From: Toxotes chatareus
Lineage: Eukaryota > Chordata > Actinopteri > Toxotidae
Reading direction: 5' to 3'
Assembly (NCBI GenBank): GCA_016801885.1
Contig: CM028903.1
Coordinates: forward strand, 18,893,035-18,957,034
Length of the DNA stretch: 64,000 nucleotides
Shown here: piece by piece, positions 58,240 to 64,000 of the stretch
Layout of the letters: each line of letters starts with the position of its first letter
Position numbering within the stretch: position 1 is the stretch's first letter
The notes under the pieces: model-generated
Database searches by the model: none
What the model saw: only the letters and a program-made list of their open reading frames with translations
Told to the model about the DNA's origin: nothing
Made by a program: the position numbers and the translations under genes

Positions 58240-60484
58240 TGGCTTGGCAGCACTATCCACCACTGTCATTTGACTTTTGATTCGAATATTGCTAAATCCT
58301 GATTATCTTACATAAAATAACCAAAACTCAAACCTTGTTTTCAATCATAATGAGAATCTGAATGAGAAATGAATTTTTCAGGGCATTTAAGCTTAATGTT
58401 TTCTACTCTGAACAGCTGCTTTCAGGCAGGTACTAGTAGGAAGGAGCCCTCTGGTGCACTGGAACATCAGGTCTCAAACTGCCCCCTAAGCCCTTGCCCT
58501 ACACACTAATCTTTCATGAACGGCCACCATGACAGTGACTGCCCCAGTTCTGAATGAACAAAGCCCTGTGAGGGCGAGAAGTTCTGCCCTCTGATGAGGT
58601 CTGTAAGCACAACTGCTATTTAATACCAATTGGGGCTCATGTAGCAAATGCTGATTTTATTAAATACATAGTTTAATTAAGTTCAGTTATCTGTATGAGT
58701 AATACAAAGATTTTATTTAATACAACAATTGAACAGGAGCAACAAAACACAGTCATAAAATTAATTAAAGAAAAAGAGGGCATGTCAGGTAGTCTATCTA
58801 AAATACCTCATTGAGTCATTTAAATTTAAATTTAAAATTACATTAACATTAAAATGAATTGCTGAAAAAAAAAAAAACAATCCTGGAATCATTGTATGCC
58901 TTTCACGCATAAAAAAGCTCCTCTATCAGATTTGTGAAATGCCAAATCAAAAGTCAAATGCAACAAAGGGCCGCCAACATTTATTCACCAGTGAGGACAC
59001 TCCATATCAACAGGAAATGGGAAACAAGCAAACCTCACTGTCCGGCCCCAGCTCTCCTATACCTAGAGCCCTTCACTGCTTTTTAATGTAAAATCAAGTG
59101 TCACTGAAAAACAACAGCTGGAGCTCAGGGAACAGTTTGTGATGCAGCAAAAAAGGAGCGTTTTATGTTTCTTTTTGTGTTGGAATGAACAGAAGAAGTT
59201 GCCCGACATGGCTGAATAGAAAAAGTCGTCATCTAACTTCATCAAGAGCAATTAATTTGACCCACATTGATGATTAGATTAGATTAGATGGTATTATCCC
59301 AGCTTGTTGTCTCTAGCATCAAATAGAAGCTTTCTCTCCAATGTGATGACTGTTTTGGGGGTTTGTGAGTTACAGTAATTTGGTAACACCAGATGGAATT
59401 TCACACCAGATGGGAAAGAGACTCTGATCTTTGTTCAGCTCTTGGCACGGCTGGTCTCTGCGATGATAGCAGTGGAGAGAGCAGGTCACTAGATCCAGCC
59501 TCTTCTCCCTCTCTCTCATTCTCATTAGGGACGTTCGTGTGGTAAAACTACTCCATCCCCAGTCCGCATTTTAGAACACGGTGCCTAATTGCTTTATGCC
59601 TTAGCATTTTTCTGCCTAACTAGATCTGCTCAGTCCTGCACACTGGGGGGTTATGGGTATCAGTTGTGGCTTGTGGCCATCTTACCATGCCTTTTTCCCA
59701 AGCAAAGTTTCCATCTGTTTGCTGCAAATAAACCACAATGTCCTAAATGGCGAGTAATGTATTTATCCAGGAAACAGTCTCGGTAAACAGTGTTTGGGAA
59801 AAACAGTTTGTATTCTGTGTATAATCATATTGTAACACCGTCAGCTCAGTAATGCCTGCGAGGGGGAATAGAATAATTCAGAATGTGTGTTTGGAACATG
59901 GACAGCCCACACACACACAGACACGCACACACACGGGTTTGTTCAGTCTTTAGCACACCACAGTTTTTGAGAGGAGATGACTAGGTCAGTAACAACAGGA
60001 GTTCTGTCCACTGCTTTGTTCTGCCTGGTCAAGTGGGCTCACTTGATTCTCATAACTCACATGCACATGCACACACCTACGCCCTTGATCACAGTCCTTT
60101 GTAATCAAAGCCCCCGATTGTTGGTTTCCTTTTATCTCAGTAACTTCTCCTCCTCTGTCTTTCTTCACCGACCTCCCGTTCCTTTTCACTTTCTTCCGCC
60201 ATCTGTCTCTCACACTTTCACTTTCTGCTTTTTCTTAAATCTAACACCTTTCAGTTTCTCTTTCCCCTCACCATTTACCCTGCTTGAAGGCTGAGTGACA
60301 GATTGACATTGAAACAGTTACCCCCCAGTAACCCATTACGTGCAATGCCAACATTCAGTGCCAAAGGAGAAAGTAGTGAGGCCTTTATATAGCAAGCTAA
60401 AAAGTAAAAGTGTACGTGGGTGGGGTGGGTAGGCAGGCGCGTAGCATGTCAGATTTTCAGACAGGAGATCTGAGTTTACCTTCT

Positions 60485-60489
60485 GTCAC
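60485..60489. repeat. 5-bp target-site duplication, left copy
   Basis: GTCAC occurs immediately before the LTR and again immediately after it (61056-61060), as expected from LTR-retrotransposon integration. Confidence 0.8.
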
Positions 60490-61055
60490 TGTAATGACTA
60501 GCCCCTAGGGGTGCTGTTTTCTGAACCCTATTGTTTTTTTTAACTCTTTTGTGGACATTTGGACCTTTTTGGACTCTTATTTAGATTGCTAGGTTTTGTT
60601 AGTAGTTCCTGTTTTATTTTGAAGTGAGAGCCCTTGTGTATCTTGTCTTGTTCTACTTTCTGTCTTTGTCTTGTTTCCCGCCATTTGTGATTGTTTGCCC
60701 CGCCCTAATTGGTGTCACCTGTTGCCCTTTACCTCATGTATTTAAGTCTTGTTGTTTCCCTGTGTCCCAGTCAGCCCGTACCTGTGCCTTGCATCTTCCC
60801 CCTCATGGATTTGTCTTGGTTGCCTTTGTTTTCAAGTAAGGCCTTTTGATTTTCGTTTAGTTTTGTTCCTGAGTCTTTTTCTCCTGTGTGGATGATTTTT
60901 AGTTGTTTTAGTTTGGTTCCCTGGCCCTGGACTCTTCCAGTGATTTTGGTTTATTAAAAGACTTTTAGTTTACCCATCGCCTGTCTTGGGGGTTTTTGCA
61001 TTTGGGTCCTCTCTTCCCTCGTGTTCCCAGTTGCCTCGGCCTCTACCTCGTGACA
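60490..61055 (+). mobile_element. Solo LTR of an LTR retrotransposon
   Basis: A 566-bp unit begins TGTAATGACTAG and ends CTCGTGACA, giving TG...CA termini, and is flanked by perfect 5-bp GTCAC duplications. Inside, GTATTTAAGTC (TATA-like, about 60738-60748) is followed some 210 bp later by ATTAAA (60953-60958, a polyadenylation-signal variant), which fits a plus-strand LTR. The T/G-rich text with CTTGTTTCCCGCC, GGTGTCACCTG and GCATTTGGGTCC resembles LTRs I associate with fish Ty3/Gypsy-type elements. No internal coding region is attached, so it is a product of LTR-LTR recombination. The clade is not certain. Confidence 0.85.
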
Positions 61056-61060
61056 GTCAC
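61056..61060. repeat. 5-bp target-site duplication, right copy
   Basis: GTCAC directly after the LTR end, identical to 60485-60489. Confidence 0.8.
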
Positions 61061-63166
61061 TGACCTTCAGTCAACTTTCACATTTTTTTATTAACCTTAA
61101 TCAAGATTTTTCTTTTAGTAAAATGTTTTATTTGCCCTTTTTGGTTTAACTGATTGAAGCCATGTCATAGTTACCATGTGTGAATATTGTAGAGAGCAAT
61201 CATTTTTTAAAATGTTGCCACTGGACACAAAGAAAAAAAAAAAAAAAAAACACATCCAGCATTGACATTCTTGTCTGGCATTAGGGTGGGTGTGCTGTAG
61301 AGAGGTAGGAGGTGAAGAAAAAATGGAAAAGCATGAGGAAACAAGGGAGGCACTATTCTTATCAATCTAACTTATTTTGGCATTTTTCTGGAACAAACAG
61401 GATCGTCATGTTCTAATCCTGGCACTCAATTCTTAAAACTCTAAGGCTTTAATCTCTTGTGTGTTTGTGTGTGTACAAATGAGTGTGTGACAGAGGGAGA
61501 AAGAGAGGAATCCCCCACCCCAGAAGGGTAGAAGAAAGTCCTACTTTCTTCCTACGCCTGTTTGAAATGAGTGTGCCAAGAGTTAAGTCTGACTGATGTG
61601 AAATGAAGGGCCAAAAACCAAGAGTGTAAGAAAGAGTTTGAAGTTTTCTTGGAGCTGATGAGTGATTCATGTTAGATGCTTAATTATGTAGTTTAATATA
61701 TATGCCAGTCTAAATGTGCCATATGTCATCAATAATAATGTGGACTGCTGGCTCCATAAAGGCACGCTCAGTGGGGCAGAATCAGTACAAAACTGATGAT
61801 AATGTTTTTATAACAATACAAACAAACATTAAAATGTCCACTCATTGGGTCTAAGTACGGCTCATTGCACCCTGAAACTCAATCCAAAAGGGTAACTAAT
61901 ACTGCTGGCTCATTAAAGACCACGGCACAATGCAGAAGCCACGTTGGACAAACAAACAAAGTATCAAAATTAGAGCGCCAGGAGATTATCATTTGAGTCA
62001 TGTTTATAAAATAGGTTTTATGTTAAACATAAAAGATTAAAAAACAAGAGTTTGCTTGTCCTTAGGCAGGGTGCTAAAAAGTTTAGTATCCACTTGTGCG
62101 TTCATGTGTTTTTAAATGTGTGTATGTATGCATATGTCCATGCAAATGTGTTTTGGTATCTGTAGGCGGGCGGAACATTTGTTTGTTGGCGGCATCTTTC
62201 CCCTAAGTCCTGTCTAATGGGGATAAGTGAATGGCCTGTGGCAAGAGAGATAGAAGGAAGTGGTGTTTATTCCAACGGGTCCACAGGCTACATCCACAAC
62301 ATCACAGCAAGGGGAAGAGGGAGTTTGAGGAGAGGAGAAGAATTCGCCAGAGAAGAATGATGATTAAAACAACAAAGGGGAGTGATAGGAAGAGAAAGAG
62401 AAGGGGGGATTATTGGGAGAAGAGGGAGAAAAGGGATACGCTGGGGAAAGTCATGATGGAGACAGCAATGGGGAACGACAGAGAGACTTACACTCTGTCA
62501 AGAGGGTTTCAGTATTGTTAAAAGATCCTCATATGCATACTTGAAGCCCTGCTATCCACAGTTGGCAGATTCTGGGCCCTTAGAAGGCAAAAACTCCCCA
62601 GTGTGGCTGTGTGGCTTTAATCTGTGTCAGTCAACTCACTCACTCACTCACTCAGTTTTATTGTTGACGAATGCACAGCTTTATCCAGCTTCAACCACAC
62701 ACATACACACACAGTCATAGTTATTCATCCACTTTATGAATGCGTTTTTATTATGTGCCAGACTATGACGCAGATTTGCCACATGGGATGCGAAGATAAA
62801 AGTTTAGGGATGATAGACTCAGACAGAACGTAAGTGTTTTGGATATCTAAGCAACGAAGACGACAGCAACAAGACAGCTGACAAGATGATGAGTGATAGT
62901 GAGTATTATAAAAGGGAATCTAAGAGAAAAGATTCGCAAAGGAGCTATATGCTTCACACGTTCATTGTAATGAGCTTTTGTTTGCATATGTATACAGCAA
63001 CTCTCCTTCAAACATGCTTATGCATTTAGCTGTCAAATGGTAACAGCTACAAAGTATGTGTTGTTAGAAGTGACATGGTCAAGAGAATTCAGAAGGAAAA
63101 ATGCTTCTTGCTTCTGCACTACATCTCACAGTCCAGGAGTCAAGTGAGCCGAACTGCAAAGTGTAT

Positions 63167-63210
<44 letters not shown>

Positions 63211-64000
63211 TACAAATTTCTCAGCTTACTCACAAAAACTAATAATCCATACATAAGTTTCCATCACATTCCACAGAAATATTTTTGAAAATATCCTCCT
63301 AACAAGCAAAGAAACAAAGAAGGATGTAAAATTACCTCCTCTGCAAGTAATGTGAGTCAGACGCGCTCAGGACCAGAAACTGTTTGTGTGATTTTGTGAC
63401 ATTTGTATTGTGAGAGCCTTGCTGTTCACACTAGGTAATTCCAGCTACAGCCTATCATAATGAAATGCTGCCAACATATACAATACTGTAGTCGGCTGTG
63501 CCTTTTGAGATCTGGTTTTAGAGGTCTTAAAACACAGGGTTTGTCTTTGCTTTACTCCTCTAATGAAAATTCCAGTGTTTGCAGAGATGTATACTGTTTT
63601 CTTCTTTTAGTCTCCAGGCTCATTTCAGAATGAAAGTGGTCTTACGTTTGATTTGAACTGGTATTATAAGGGACTTAACAAGCTTTATGTTTAACTTGGA
63701 GAACCCTGAACTCAGGCTATTACAGTTTTTGATTTGAGCTCTTACTTTTGTTTTTGCTTCCCATAGTAATAACCTGGATCACTTTCTTCATTGTATTGAT
63801 CTTTGTTCAGGTTAATTATTGGAACAATACTAAACCTTGAACTCTGCACAAAGTCAGATAATTGTTTTGTTTTATCCCCTTTAACACGTTTACACAATTT
63901 CCATACAGTTTACAAGTAGCAGTCTGTCTGTCAGCAGTCGATTTGCATCATGGGTAGTGCAGGTGCCAGGTTTTGACAAGGAACAAGTGGATGGCACATA
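61061..64000. other. Gene-free stretch to window end
   Basis: Contains an A19 run near 61232-61250, a purine-rich tract at about 62300-62480 (explaining the 96-codon Arg/Lys/Glu-rich frame at 62231-62521), (CACT)5 near 62635-62653 and an (ATT)n array (63171-63206). No gene supported. Confidence 0.5.
63171..63206. repeat. (TTA)n microsatellite
   Basis: About twelve TTA units with one closing interruption. Confidence 0.95.

Larger units (their letters stand above)
56515..60480. other. Gene-free stretch
   Basis: About 4 kb without a supported gene. It contains a purine-rich tract at about 56640-56740, an X-box-like site (57888-57901), a PBX-MEIS-like site (58230-58239), an A14 run near 58865, a TTAGA-type tail word (59273-59289), a CNE-like stretch at about 59560-59640 and a CA tract near 59908-59935. 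Confidence 0.5.

Noticed and set aside
58440..58470. CTCF-like GCCCTCTGGTG word
   Set aside because: Flanking positions do not fit the full motif; chance matches of this quality are common.
59270..59305. TTAGATTAGATTAGAT followed by TATTATCCCAG as a retroposon 3' tail
   Set aside because: Only about 30 bp is suggestive and no element body could be found next to it.
1..64000. CRISPR arrays, operons, phage or bacterial systems
   Set aside because: No regularly spaced direct repeats with unique spacers, no dense long open frames; composition and transposon types are vertebrate.

Overview
The window looks like intergenic or intronic DNA from a bony fish, probably a percomorph-type teleost. It is AT-rich and CpG-poor. 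It is full of (CA/GT)n, (GA)n and (ATT)n microsatellites, and it carries fish-type transposon debris: a Penelope-like element, a CR1/L2/Rex1-type LINE, a Tc1-like element and a solo LTR. I found no convincing host protein-coding exon, rRNA, tRNA or CRISPR array. The longest open frame is 182 codons of low-complexity sequence, and every other open frame is short, compositionally biased or unrecognisable. I read the window as part of a gene desert or one very long intron.

Layout. 0-15 kb: unique DNA with several blocks that look like conserved noncoding elements (CNEs), the best at about 3.4-4.5, 6.5-6.7, 11.4-11.7, 13.1-13.5 and 14.7-15.0 kb. 15.6-23 kb: short repeat fragments, long purine or pyrimidine strand-biased tracts, a perfect DR1 nuclear-receptor half-site pair and several near-perfect hairpins. 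23.5-34 kb: CNE-like blocks, one possible recursive splice site, and microsatellites including (CA)37. 34.3-38.5 kb: a transposon cluster made of a SINE-like fragment, a Tc1-type foldback element and a LINE reverse-transcriptase relic. 39.3-46 kb: CNE-like DNA holding the most striking feature of the window, a 79-bp sequence present twice in inverted orientation (39816-39894 and 42678-42756) at 76/79 identity, plus a tandem pair of RFX X-box-like motifs. 49-57 kb: more CNE-like blocks, a compound (GT)n and a degenerate Penelope-like element. 57-64 kb: mostly unique DNA with a 566-bp solo LTR flanked by a 5-bp target-site duplication.

No operon or pathway can be assembled here. If the window has a function it is most likely cis-regulatory: dispersed enhancer-like blocks rich in homeodomain-type TAATTA/TAATTG cores, acting on a neighbouring gene outside the window. 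CNE calls are made by eye, from composition and motif density; actual conservation could not be tested, so they are hypotheses. The transposon calls rest on recognisable protein motifs, terminal repeats or target-site duplications and are firmer.
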